Assembly (NCBI RefSeq): GCF_018448905.1
Contig: NZ_RCWA01000008.1
Span: forward strand, 1 to 64,000
Reading direction: 5' to 3'
Length of the DNA stretch: 64,000 bases
Source: Photorhabdus heterorhabditis
Lineage (GTDB): Bacteria; Pseudomonadota; Gammaproteobacteria; Enterobacterales; Enterobacteriaceae
Shown: positions 43,529-52,155 of the stretch, piece after piece
Layout of the letters: every line of letters starts with the position of its first letter
Position numbering within the stretch: position 1 is the stretch's first letter
Position numbers and translations under genes: made by a program
The notes under the pieces: model-generated
Told to the model about the DNA's origin: nothing
What the model saw: the letters and a program-made list of their open reading frames with translations, nothing else
Database searches by the model: none

Positions 43529-45267
43529 AATTCAGATCCTAATCCAATATAAAACTGGATATCATGGGATTCTGAATCCCCTATTGGCTTGGCAAGATCA
43601 AACTTAATTGGCCCGACAGGAGAGGCCCAACGCACACCAATTCCTGCGCCGGTTTTGAAGTCACTGTTTTTAATATTATTGACTGCTTCACCTGTATCAA
43701 CAAAAACCGCGCTCCACCAATCACCCGTTACGTTATATTGATACTCAAGAGAACCCACTATCAACGCGGATGCCCCCGTTAATTTTCCTTTATCGTCTTT
43801 AGGAGAAATTTTCTGGTATTTGTAGCCACGAACACTGTGATCACCACCAGCAAAGAAACGTAAATCAGGTGGAACTTTCTGGAATTCATTAGTTTCTATC
43901 CAACCCAGATTACCTCGAACAACAAAGCGATGATTATCCCAGTAAGTTCTTATCCAAACGTTTTTCGCCTGTAATACCAAGAAATCCACATCAGAACCCC
44001 AAGTAGTATCAGAAATATCAATGGAATAGCGCTGACTATCGCCCCAAGAAGGCATCGTACCACCACGCTGACGGATACGGCTGACATTCACTCCCGGATA
44101 CAACAACATCGTGGTGTTAGTGACATCCGCCTGAGTAAAGTGGCTGAGACTCCAACGCAGATTGATTCCATACTGCCAGCCAGTAGAAAGATCCCAATTA
44201 CGAGAAAGATTCACCGTCGCAGTATCTGATACGGTATCGTTGAGATCCTTGCGTTTATAACCGGTCTGCAACGCATAATACTGCTCCAGAGGGTTCGCTT
44301 TTAGCGGCATTTTATAGCTGGCATCAATAATCTGTTCGGGTGCAGAAAGGTTGACGCTGGTGTTAAGGCTGTGTCCACGGGAATTAAGCCACGGTTTTGC
44401 CCATTTAGCCTTCACCCGTGGCCCCACATCTGAGCCATAGCCGCCCCCGAGTTCAACATAATTTCCGGAACGTGGTGTTAAGACCGCATCAAGAGGGAGA
44501 GTCCTATTACCACTTTTTCTGGCCGGAGCAAAATCAGGTGTCACTAGTGCCGAGTTAAACCAGCCGGTCTCTGCCAATCGCCGGTTCAGCTCTGCCAATT
44601 GCTCTGAGGTATAAAAATCCCCTTCTTTGAACGGAACTAAGTTACTCAGATAATCTTCGCGAATCTGTGAGCCTTGATAATGTACCGGACCAAAGCGATA
44701 ACGTTCCCCACTGTCAAAATCAAAATCCCAGAATGCCTCATGCCGCTCTTTAGAAACACCTAATTGGTTCTTCTTCATGACGGCGTCAAAGTAACCTTTT
44801 CTAATAGCAAGTCCAGTTAAAGAGCTTTTGAAGCTTTCATATTCACCATGATTAAGAATTGTCCCCTTTGTCGGACTTTTGCTTTTGACAAGTTTGGCAT
44901 AATCTCCATCTGTCTTAGCTCCACCTGCCAAAACAACATTAACACCGGCAATCCGTACAGGCTCACCCACGATGACTTTTGCTGTTAATACCGAACGAGT
45001 GGGAGGTTTATTTTCCTGATAGGTAAATTCAATGATAGGTTCATAATAACCAAGAGGGCGCAAACCTTCACGAATCGCTTTATCTACGCGAGAGCGGAAA
45101 CGACCATCAGCAGCAACTTCGTCAGTGCTGATAGTTGAAAGATGAACCCGAGCATTTTTTTCTAAATTGCCTGTTAATCCTTCCATTTTCAGGCGAAGAC
45201 TAGCACTATGAACGATGGGAGTTGCGACAGACACACAAAGAAAACATAAAACGGGGTATCTCGACAC
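43525..45267 (-). CDS. tamA: Outer-membrane assembly protein TamA
   Basis: Omp85-family barrel protein. The 580 residues (E. coli 577) hold a signal peptide (about 1-21, ending VHSAS), three POTRA domains (about 22-265) and a 16-strand barrel with the [10 protein letters not shown] insertion motif (L6 VRGYKY) and a C-terminal [11 protein letters not shown] strand. First gene of the tamA-tamB-ytfP operon. Divergent from msrA across 115 bp. Confidence 0.97.
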   Translation of the reverse strand: MSRYPVLCFLCVSVATPIVHSASLRLKMEGLTGNLEKNARVHLSTISTDEVAADGRFRSRVDKAIREGLRPLGYYEPIIEFTYQENKPPTRSVLTAKVIVGEPVRIAGVNVVLAGGAKTDGDYAKLVKSKSPTKGTILNHGEYESFKSSLTGLAIRKGYFDAVMKKNQLGVSKERHEAFWDFDFDSGERYRFGPVHYQGSQIREDYLSNLVPFKEGDFYTSEQLAELNRRLAETGWFNSALVTPDFAPARKSGNRTLPLDAVLTPRSGNYVELGGGYGSDVGPRVKAKWAKPWLNSRGHSLNTSVNLSAPEQIIDASYKMPLKANPLEQYYALQTGYKRKDLNDTVSDTATVNLSRNWDLSTGWQYGINLRWSLSHFTQADVTNTTMLLYPGVNVSRIRQRGGTMPSWGDSQRYSIDISDTTWGSDVDFLVLQAKNVWIRTYWDNHRFVVRGNLGWIETNEFQKVPPDLRFFAGGDHSVRGYKYQKISPKDDKGKLTGASALIVGSLEYQYNVTGDWWSAVFVDTGEAVNNIKNSDFKTGAGIGVRWASPVGPIKFDLAKPIGDSESHDIQFYIGLGSEL

Positions 45268-45382
45268 GCGAACTCCTAACCTGATCGGAATAATTTGACT
45301 ATAATGAAATTTATTTTGATTAAAGTTTATAATATATACAATCTATTAATATCTGAAAACCTAATAATTACGAGAGGGAATT

Positions 45383-46030
45383 TTGCCAACTTCAACTAAC
45401 AAGATCCAATCTGTTGATTCTCAACACATACTGTCAGGCAAAACAGAACCACTTAAGGTTTCACCAGGCCATATTGTCACCAATCATGCGATAAAACCTG
45501 TTCCAGAAAATATGGAAGTTGCCTATTTTGGTATGGGATGCTTCTGGGGCGTAGAGCGTCTATTCTGGCAGCAACCTGATATTTACACAACCTCCGTGGG
45601 TTATAGCGGTGGCACAACACCGAACCCAACTTATGAAGAAGTCTGTAGCGGTCTGACTGGACATGCTGAGGTTGTCAGAATTGTTTATGATCCGGCAACA
45701 AATAGTTATGAAAACCTATTAAAGCTTTTCTGGGAAAACCACGATCCGGCTCAGGGAATGCGCCAAGGCGGGGATATTGGTACTCAGTACCGCTCCGCAA
45801 TTTATACTGTGTCACCTCAACAACATGAACTGGCATTAGCTAGCCGTGAACGTTTCCAAAAGGCAATGCAACAGCAAGGAGATAACCGTGCTGTTACGAC
45901 AGAAATCACAGAAGCTGGGCCATTCTATTTTGCAGAAGACTATCACCAGCAATATCTGTTTAAAAATCCTGAAGGGTATTGTGGGTTAGGTGGTATTGGT
46001 GTTTGCTTGCCACAAATGGATAAAAACTAG
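45383..46030 (+). CDS. msrA: Peptide methionine-(S)-sulfoxide reductase MsrA
   Basis: Repairs oxidised methionine. The 215 residues (E. coli 212) have the catalytic C53 in [40 protein letters not shown], and resolving cysteines near the C-terminus ([13 protein letters not shown]). The start is a TTG at 45383 with GAGAGGGA 5-12 nt upstream; no in-frame ATG occurs before the conserved core. The N-terminal 40 residues are less conserved. Confidence 0.96.
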   Translation: MPTSTNKIQSVDSQHILSGKTEPLKVSPGHIVTNHAIKPVPENMEVAYFGMGCFWGVERLFWQQPDIYTTSVGYSGGTTPNPTYEEVCSGLTGHAEVVRIVYDPATNSYENLLKLFWENHDPAQGMRQGGDIGTQYRSAIYTVSPQQHELALASRERFQKAMQQQGDNRAVTTEITEAGPFYFAEDYHQQYLFKNPEGYCGLGGIGVCLPQMDKN

Positions 46031-46126
46031 TCGATTTATTTAAGTTAATGTTATAATTATTACGATAACAAATAGTTTATCTCTGTATTTATTTCAACTT
46101 TTTGTTTTATACGATTTTTACTGTTT

Positions 46127-46193
46127 CCTCCGGTGTTCTTTCAATGACAATCTACTCTATCACCGGAGGTAAAACATGGATACTTTATGTTAA
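46127..46193 (+). promoter_or_regulatory. Shine-Dalgarno-masking hairpin and five-codon leader ORF before ytfL
   Basis: CCTCCGGTG (46127-46135) pairs perfectly with CACCGGAGG (46161-46169); the second arm contains the only strong ribosome site. That site is 6 nt from an ATG (46176) opening the mini-frame MDTLC-stop (46176-46193). The ytfL ATG (46187) lies inside the mini-frame in another phase, 17 nt from the same GGAGG. Folding would hide the site, and ytfL would depend on coupling to the leader ORF. Confidence 0.6.
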
Positions 46194-47509
46194 ATAGTCT
46201 ATTAGTGGTGTTTTTATTGTGTGCAATAAGCGCCTTTTTTTCGTTATCTGAAATTTCTCTTGCCGCCTCAAGGCGGATCAAATTAAAGCTGATGGCAGAT
46301 GAAGGTAATATCAACGCAGCTTATGTCCTCAAACTACAAGAAACGCCAGGAATGTTTTTCACTGTCGTACAAATCGGCTTAAACGCCGTTGCCATTCTGG
46401 CAGGTGTTGTCGGTGAATCTGCATTCTCTCCTTCACTAAAAGCTTTTTTCATTAAATTTATGAACCCAGAATGGGCAGAACAACTCGGCTTTATCTGTTC
46501 ATTTGCTATCGTGACAAGTCTGTTTATTTTACTTGCTGACCTGACACCAAAGCGTATTGGCATGATCAAACCAGAAGCTGTCGCAGTGAAAATCGTTAAC
46601 CCAATGCGTTTTTGCCTGGCAATTTGCCGCCCATTAGTCTGGCTGTTTAATGGCCTGGCTGATCTTATCTTTAAGATCTTTAAAATTCCGATGGCTCGAA
46701 ATGAAGACATCACATCTGATGATATTTTTGCTGTTGTAGAAGCAGGCGCAGTTGCGGGTATCCTTCGTAAACAAGAACATGAACTGATTGAAAACGTATT
46801 CGAGCTTGAATCTCGTACTGTTCCTTCGGCCATGACCTCACGAGAAAGTGTCATCTATTTTGATAAAAATGAAAGTGAAGAAAGTATCAAACAACAGGTT
46901 TCCACCCAACCCCATTCCAAATATCTGATATGTGATGGAGATATCGATCATGTTATTGGTTATGTGGATTCAAAAGACCTACTTAACCGTGTCCTAAGTG
47001 GTCAGAGCCTGAGCTTCAATAAAGGTGTCCAGATCCGCAATGCTCTAATCATTCCAGATACCCTGACGCTCTCAGATACACTAGAAAGTTTTAAAGCTGC
47101 TGGTGAAGATTTCGCTATCATCTTGAATGAATACGCACTGGTGATGGGTGTAATTACTCTCAATGATGTTATGACCACACTAATGGGCGATTTAGTTGGT
47201 CAGGGACAGGAAGAACAGATTATCGCCCGTGACGAGAATTCATGGCTAGTTGAAGGCGGCACACCTATTGATGATGTGCAACGGGTACTGGATATCGATG
47301 ATTTCCCTGACTCCAGCAACTACGAAACTATAGCGGGTTTTATGATGTTTCGGCTGCGAAAAATTCCAAAACGTACCGATTCTGTCAAGTTTGCTGGTTA
47401 TAAGTTTGAAGTTGTCGATATTGATAACTACAAAATCGATCAGCTATTAGTCACAAAAATCACAGATACATTAACCACAGCTCCAATACAAGAATCGCCC
47501 ATTCGGTGA
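46187..47509 (+). CDS. ytfL: CNNM/CBS-domain inner-membrane protein YtfL (PaeA)
   Basis: The 440 residues (E. coli 447) comprise a DUF21/CNNM membrane domain (about 1-185; ISLAASRRIKLK and ADLTPKRIG), a CBS pair (about 205-325) and a CorC/HlyC ion-transport-associated domain (about 345-425; NYETIAGFMMF, RKIPKRTDSV). E. coli YtfL has been reported as a cadaverine/putrescine exporter (PaeA); related proteins move divalent metals. Translation start MLNSLLVVFLLC agrees with E. coli, but it has no well-spaced Shine-Dalgarno sequence of its own. Confidence 0.95.
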   Translation: MLNSLLVVFLLCAISAFFSLSEISLAASRRIKLKLMADEGNINAAYVLKLQETPGMFFTVVQIGLNAVAILAGVVGESAFSPSLKAFFIKFMNPEWAEQLGFICSFAIVTSLFILLADLTPKRIGMIKPEAVAVKIVNPMRFCLAICRPLVWLFNGLADLIFKIFKIPMARNEDITSDDIFAVVEAGAVAGILRKQEHELIENVFELESRTVPSAMTSRESVIYFDKNESEESIKQQVSTQPHSKYLICDGDIDHVIGYVDSKDLLNRVLSGQSLSFNKGVQIRNALIIPDTLTLSDTLESFKAAGEDFAIILNEYALVMGVITLNDVMTTLMGDLVGQGQEEQIIARDENSWLVEGGTPIDDVQRVLDIDDFPDSSNYETIAGFMMFRLRKIPKRTDSVKFAGYKFEVVDIDNYKIDQLLVTKITDTLTTAPIQESPIR

Positions 47510-47523
47510 TAATCAATAAGTAA

Positions 47524-47549
47524 AAACGGTTCATCTATCTAAACCGTTT
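47524..47549. terminator. Terminator after ytfL
   Basis: AAACGGTT and AACCGTTT pair over 8 bp with a 10-nt loop, followed by AATATTTCT, 15 nt past the stop. Confidence 0.7.
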
Positions 47550-47565
47550 AATATTTCTATATTAA

Positions 47566-47586
47566 GCGCCACTTAATTTGTGGCGC
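47566..47586. terminator. Second hairpin in the ytfL-ytfK gap
   Basis: GCGCCAC-TTAATTT-GTGGCGC is a perfect 7-bp GC-rich stem between convergent genes. On the minus strand it is followed by TTAATATAG, so it may serve ytfK. Confidence 0.6.
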
Positions 47587-47625
47587 GGATTATTCAGTAT
47601 GCTATTGCTCGGCTTTTCTCGTTAT

Positions 47626-47832
47626 CTATCCTATTTCGGCCTGCAAACGTAACACCTGCTGATTAACTTCGCTCATCACACTAAAATGGCGCTTATCTCT
47701 CACCTTCGGTGGTAAAATTTTACCGCAGTCGAACTCAAAAGCCCCCATATCTTTAATGTATAAACGTCCACGGAACAAGGTTTTAACATAGAGAGCAATT
47801 TTCAGTGGGTTATATTGGTGAAAAATTTTCAT
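47626..47832 (-). CDS. ytfK: Stringent-response modulator YtfK
   Basis: The 68-residue protein starts [20 protein letters not shown], the same length as E. coli YtfK and similar throughout ([37 protein letters not shown]). E. coli YtfK binds SpoT and favours (p)ppGpp accumulation under phosphate or fatty-acid limitation. The frame continues 21 codons upstream, but homology places the start here. Divergent from ytfJ across 289 bp. Confidence 0.93.
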   Translation of the reverse strand: MKIFHQYNPLKIALYVKTLFRGRLYIKDMGAFEFDCGKILPPKVRDKRHFSVMSEVNQQVLRLQAEIG

Positions 47833-48121
47833 CTCTGCTTTTTTCCTCTTAATGCTTCTTACGGTTACATTTGGTGAACCAATTACATACACCACACCGT
47901 TATGTAGAATAATAGACTGAATTTATCGAATTTTGTTCCTCCTATTTTGAGTTTTACTCACTGAATTTACATAAAATGACAGATATTTAGATATACATAA
48001 CTATGTAACTTTATGTCTTACTTAATGTTAAAAAATTGATCTTCTTTAAAGGGATAAATCCATTAATAACCGCTATGCTAAAAACCCGTGCATCGTCACA
48101 TTAACCTACAAAGGAAAAATT

Positions 48122-48676
48122 ATGATAAAGAATTTCATGTTATATGCTGCGCTACTTTGCTCTCCCACTTTAGCATTCGCTCACAACATTTCCCTGGAAC
48201 AACAAGTTCCTGCGGTCAGTATTTCTGATAAAGGAGAATTGCTACTCAATAATAACAAGTTTAGCTACCAAAATTGGGATAGTGAAAAACTGATTGGAAA
48301 AGTGAGAGTCATACAACATATTGCAGGTCGCAGTGCAGCTAAAGAGATGAATGCTCCATTGATAGAAGAGATAAAACATGCTGATTTTCCAAAGGAAAAA
48401 TATCAAACAACCACTATCATCAATACTAATGATGCAATATTCGGTACTGGGCCATTTGTCCGTAGCAGTATTGAAGACAGTAAAAGAGAGTTTCCATGGT
48501 CCCAATTTATCGCTGATAGCAATGGCGTAGCCAAAAAATTATGGCAGTTGGAGCCTAAAAGTTCTGCCATTATTGTCCTGGATAAAAACGGCGTAGCGAA
48601 GTTTGCCAAAGAAGGGGCATTAAGTGGTAGCGAAGTCAAACACGTCATTGAATTAGTTCGTAAAGAATTACAATAA
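48122..48676 (+). CDS. ytfJ: Periplasmic thioredoxin-fold protein YtfJ
   Basis: The 184 residues equal E. coli YtfJ. A signal peptide (1-20, ending LAFA-H) targets it to the periplasm. The mature part has a thioredoxin-like fold (VRVIQHIAGRSAAKEMN, TTTIINTNDAIFGTG, SSAIIVLDKNGVAKFAKEGAL) but no CXXC redox motif. Function unknown. AAAGGAAA precedes the ATG. Confidence 0.94.
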   Translation: MIKNFMLYAALLCSPTLAFAHNISLEQQVPAVSISDKGELLLNNNKFSYQNWDSEKLIGKVRVIQHIAGRSAAKEMNAPLIEEIKHADFPKEKYQTTTIINTNDAIFGTGPFVRSSIEDSKREFPWSQFIADSNGVAKKLWQLEPKSSAIIVLDKNGVAKFAKEGALSGSEVKHVIELVRKELQ

Positions 48677-48683
48677 AAACATT

Positions 48684-48733
48684 CGTGGTGATAACGACGT
48701 GCAGATACGTTTCGATTTGCAATTATCACCACG
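48684..48733. terminator. Long-stem hairpin after ytfJ
   Basis: CGTGGTGATAA (48684-48694) and TTATCACCACG (48723-48733) pair perfectly around a 28-nt loop, between convergent ytfJ and cysQ. ATCTTTA follows. Confidence 0.7.
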
Positions 48734-48757
48734 ATCTTTACTAAAAAACCGCCGCAG

Positions 48758-49501
48758 CTAAAAAATTGTTACTCTAAATCCCGGATTCAAAAATGATTCA
48801 CGAGGCGTATAATCCAGAGTTTGGCCTTTCCAGTTTGTCACATGAGCACCAGCAGCAATTGCTACAGCATGGCCCGCCGCGGTATCCCAGATATGAGTTG
48901 GTCCAAAGCGAGGATAAAGTTGTGCCTTTCCTTCGGCCACCAAGCAGAATTTCAATGAAGAACCAACAGAAACCGTCTGATGTTCACCTAACTGATTGAG
49001 ATAATCTTCCAATTCTGTATCCCTATGAGAGCGGCTAACAACCACCATCGGGGGATTGGCATCACGAATTTTAATCGGTAGCCACTGACCACCACCGGTT
49101 TTTTTCCATGCCTGCCGCCCCAGCCCTGAATAAAGGGTATCCCGCACAGGAGCATATACCACCCCCATCACCGGGATTCCCTCATCAATCAAAGCAATAT
49201 TAACCGTGAACTCACCATTACGATTAATAAACTCCTTAGTCCCATCCAGAGGGTCAACTAACCAATAACGCTTCCAATAACGCCTTTCTTCCCAAGCAGG
49301 CGGCTCTTCTTCCGACAACAGCGGAATTTCCGGTGCAATGAGGGATAATCCAGCTTTAATTATTTTATGAGCCGCAATATCAGCCACAGTAACCGGTGAA
49401 TCATCCTGCTTATGCTCAACTTTCAAAGGATGTTCATCCTGATAAATTGTCATAATAGCCGCGCCAGCTTCCCGGGCCAGTTGGCAGATTTGTTCTAGCA
49501 T
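48758..49501 (-). CDS. cysQ: 3'(2'),5'-bisphosphate nucleotidase CysQ
   Basis: Hydrolyses 3'-phosphoadenosine 5'-phosphate (PAP) from sulfate assimilation. The 247 residues (E. coli 246) start [13 protein letters not shown]; a second ATG one codon upstream is equivalent. Li-sensitive phosphatase motifs: [28 protein letters not shown] (metal site) and [17 protein letters not shown]. An ERIC element lies immediately upstream, so its promoter is in or beyond that element. Confidence 0.96.
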   Translation of the reverse strand: MLEQICQLAREAGAAIMTIYQDEHPLKVEHKQDDSPVTVADIAAHKIIKAGLSLIAPEIPLLSEEEPPAWEERRYWKRYWLVDPLDGTKEFINRNGEFTVNIALIDEGIPVMGVVYAPVRDTLYSGLGRQAWKKTGGGQWLPIKIRDANPPMVVVSRSHRDTELEDYLNQLGEHQTVSVGSSLKFCLVAEGKAQLYPRFGPTHIWDTAAGHAVAIAAGAHVTNWKGQTLDYTPRESFLNPGFRVTIF

Positions 49502-49529
49502 CATACACCTCTGCGGTTAGTTATCATTT

Positions 49530-49655
49530 TATACCCGTTATCTTTCAAGTTGCCCTTTGTTGGCTGCACTCACTCACCCCAGTCACAGAGTTATCTATGC
49601 TCCCGGAGATTCGCTCCCTTGCTGTCGCGATCCATCTTGAAATCCATAAGGTATA
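49530..49655. repeat. ERIC element, copy 2
   Basis: A 126-bp palindromic element bounded by TATACCC and GGTATA. It is near-identical to the copy at 30205 and in the same orientation in the window. It lies between cysQ and the fklB terminator, 29 nt upstream of cysQ. Confidence 0.9.
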
Positions 49656-49715
49656 GACTATATTACTGATTGAGCTTTTCTGGAATTGTAAGAATTTTAT
49701 TACCATCATCAAAAC

Positions 49716-49737
49716 AAAAACAGCCGGATATACCGGC
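49716..49737 (-). terminator. fklB terminator
   Basis: On the minus strand GCCGG-TATAT-CCGGC is followed by TGTTTTTGTTTT, 29 nt past the fklB stop. Confidence 0.85.
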
Positions 49738-49765
49738 CATTTTTAAGTCATATTCCTGGATAAAA

Positions 49766-50386
49766 TTATAGAATATCCAGTAACTCCACTTCAAAAATCA
49801 GCGCGCTGTATGGAGGAATCGATGCACCAGCACCATTCTCACCATAAGCCAAATTATGTGGGATATAAAGTTCCCATTTAGAACCAACAGGCATCAAGGT
49901 TAATGCTTCGATCCATCCGGCAATCACACCATTTACTGGAAATTCAGCAGGTTCACCACGTTGAATTGAACTGTCGAACACAGTGCCATCAATTAAGCGG
50001 CCAGTATAATGAACACGTACATGGTCAGTACGGGCAGGAATTGCACCATCACCCTGTTTCAGTACAGAGAACTGCAAACCAGATTCTGTCGTACTTATAC
50101 CATCACGCTGAGCGTTTTCTGCCAGAAACTTCTGACCCTCTTCTGCCATAGCCTGCTGACGTTCACGGCGCACACCATCCGCACGTTCATGCATTTCACG
50201 TAAAGCACGATGCAGTGTTTCAACTGGCACCGCTGGAGACTGACTTTCCAACGCATCACATAACCCTGCTAACAGTGCTTCCGGCTCCAGACCTTGCAGG
50301 CCAGATTCCAATAATTGCTGACCAACTTGCAAGCCAACCCCATAACTTGCTTGTGCTTCGATAGAGTCAAAAGAAAGTTTTGCCAT
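49766..50386 (-). CDS. fklB: FKBP-type peptidyl-prolyl isomerase FklB (FKBP22)
   Basis: Cytoplasmic proline isomerase. The 206 residues equal E. coli FKBP22. The N-terminal helical dimerisation domain (1-95, [18 protein letters not shown]) and C-terminal FKBP fold (about 100-206; [56 protein letters not shown]) are intact. The 324-bp gap upstream (50387-50710) shows no further gene; only AT-rich sequence leading to the LuxR gene. Confidence 0.97.
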   Translation of the reverse strand: MAKLSFDSIEAQASYGVGLQVGQQLLESGLQGLEPEALLAGLCDALESQSPAVPVETLHRALREMHERADGVRRERQQAMAEEGQKFLAENAQRDGISTTESGLQFSVLKQGDGAIPARTDHVRVHYTGRLIDGTVFDSSIQRGEPAEFPVNGVIAGWIEALTLMPVGSKWELYIPHNLAYGENGAGASIPPYSALIFEVELLDIL

Positions 50387-50710
50387 GAAAATACCTGTGA
50401 TTAAATCAAATTAGGCTTGCAAGCATAGCAGTGCTATGTAACAGGGTAAACTGTAGATATCATCAGAGGGAAATATTCAAGCCACGATTTTTCACTCTCT
50501 GGAGGTAGAACAAAGGATTACGGTAGTTTTTTCACTAAAAAATATAGAGTTCAATTAAGAATATTGCTCAAGATTAGCGTCTTTACTTCTTAAAATTTCA
50601 ATATAAATACTCTCTTTAAAAATATTTTTACTTATAATTGATTATATGAATAAAATATTACTGATATAAAATTAGTTTTATTGAAAATATTGTTTAATGG
50701 GAGAAATCTT

Positions 50711-51421
50711 ATGAATACTTTATTTAATGAAGCCTTATTGGAAATTCAGAAGACCAAAACCATACCAGAATTAGAAGATAAGGTACTAAATGCTATAAAT
50801 TATCTTGACTTTGAATTCTACTCAATTTATCAAGAAGAAAAATACCCATTCACGACAAAAAAATATGTTCTAATAACCAATTTAAACACAGAATCCATGG
50901 GTGGTTATAATAGAAATGACCATCATGACAGTGATCAACTAATGAATGGTGATTTTATTTTCTCTATCCCTTCAATTTGTAATGATAAAACATCAGAGCA
51001 TACTGATTTCATGATTAAAAAAACCAATCAAAATGAGATTAGAAACAGTATTTCAATTAAAATCAAAGGCTACCATGGAGAAAGATCAATTTTTTCAGTG
51101 TCCAGAAAAGAAGGCGCTATCTCCCACAATGAAATACTTAACAAAGCAGGAATGTTAGGAATATTAGCGAATGAATGCATAAAAACGTTTAATAACTTAA
51201 AAAATAAAAAGGATAAGATAATCGTTCCAACACTGTCCACAAGAGAAGTCGAAGTAATAAGATGGACTTGCGAAGGAAAAACATCTGCTGAAATAGCCAA
51301 TATACTGGATATATCAACAAGAACAGTTAATTTCCACATTAATAATGTTATGGAAAAATTAGTTGTCCCCAACAAAGTTGCTGCGGTTGCCAAAGCAATA
51401 GCGTATAACCTGATTATATAA
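50711..51421 (+). CDS. LuxR solo with PluR-like signal-binding pocket
   Basis: The 236 residues start MNTLFNEALLEIQ; GGGAGA precedes the ATG. The N-terminal autoinducer-type domain (about 15-160) has IRNSISIKIKGYHGE, matching the end of AHL-binding sheets. The C-terminal LuxR HTH is at about 173-230 (LSTREVEVIRWTCEGKTSAEIA). No LuxI is in the window. Aligning to TraR by spacing, the six ligand positions W57/Y61/D70/P71/W85/G113 become S62/Y66/D75/Q76/C90/S113. AHL receptors read WYDPWG; Photorhabdus PluR, a photopyrone receptor, reads TYDQCS. So the ligand is probably not an AHL. Convergent to the decayed genes that follow. Confidence 0.88.
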   Translation: MNTLFNEALLEIQKTKTIPELEDKVLNAINYLDFEFYSIYQEEKYPFTTKKYVLITNLNTESMGGYNRNDHHDSDQLMNGDFIFSIPSICNDKTSEHTDFMIKKTNQNEIRNSISIKIKGYHGERSIFSVSRKEGAISHNEILNKAGMLGILANECIKTFNNLKNKKDKIIVPTLSTREVEVIRWTCEGKTSAEIANILDISTRTVNFHINNVMEKLVVPNKVAAVAKAIAYNLII

Positions 51422-51457
51422 TAATTATAACCAAATTGAGGCTCTAATCAGATGGAA

Positions 51458-51880
51458 CTATGAAATATAGTTCGCCAAAATGCTTTGACAACCATCATTA
51501 ATCTCATTCACCAGGGATTCACATTTGATATATTCATCATTAATATGCACACAAATATAATCACAGAAATCATTATTACTCTTAAGTATTTATTAAGTGT
51601 ATGAATTCTTATCCAAATTAATTTTCATTGCAATTATTTCATAATCTAAATGATCAACCAAAATTTCCTACAAAAATTTGATTGCCGCCACGCTGCGTAA
51701 CCGATTGAGCAAAAACAACAGGAATTTTACTTCTACCTTTGACAGCCACGACACCAAGATTTCCCCGACCGCAGTTAGGTTTAATCATCACACCATACGG
51801 AACAAAATCATAAAACTCTTCCAACTACTGAACTTCATTAAAGATAAAAATGAAGCACTATTGGTCGAGGTATACACTAT
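51458..51880 (-). pseudogene. Frame-broken remnant, possibly a metallopeptidase
   Basis: Minus-strand coding signal continues through at least three shifted frames. One (51824-51654, 56 codons) includes PYGVMIKPNCGRGNLGVVAV and IPVVFAQSVTQRGGNQIFVG. The next (51667-51593) reads EILVDHLDYEIIAMKINL. The third (51589-51458) reads NDFCDYICVHINDEYIKCES and ends ILANYIS. A weaker fourth lies upstream to about 51880. The H-x-x-DEYI-x-x-x-SLV ending resembles the last zinc-ligand region of M20-type peptidases, but the family call is tentative. Frame changes and internal stops show it is dead. The rest of the gap to 52155 holds an ERIC element. Confidence 0.5.
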
Positions 51881-51963
51881 ACAAGCACAGTAAACATAAT
51901 AATTTTATGAAAATTCTGTGTATCATTAGTATTACCTCAACCTTATTATCTATCCCATTAAGC

Positions 51964-52090
51964 TATACCCTTCATCCTTCAAGTTACTGCTTTGTTGGCT
52001 GCGTTCACTTACCCCGGTCACAAAGTTATCTATGCTCCCGGGGATTCGTTCCCTTGCCGTCGCGATCCATCTTGAAATCCATAGGGTATA
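51964..52090. repeat. ERIC element, copy 3
   Basis: A 127-bp ERIC palindrome from TATACCC to GGTATA, same orientation as copies 1 and 2. It lies 66 nt from the 3' end of the carbamoyltransferase gene and next to the broken 5' side of the decayed gene at 51458-51880. Confidence 0.9.
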
Positions 52091-52155
52091 ACAAATAATT
52101 CTCTAATTAACTGAACCAATTACGCCTGCTGGGATAGACTTTTACCACTAAAAAA

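Noticed and set aside
47965-47990. Possible PhoB box (CTGTCAT half) upstream of ytfK
   Set aside because: Only one 7-bp half-site fits and the second half is out of phase, so I do not call it.
51678-51893. 71-codon plus-strand open frame in the accessory island
   Set aside because: The opposite strand carries far more protein-like sequence (frame-broken remnant), and this frame has no ribosome site.
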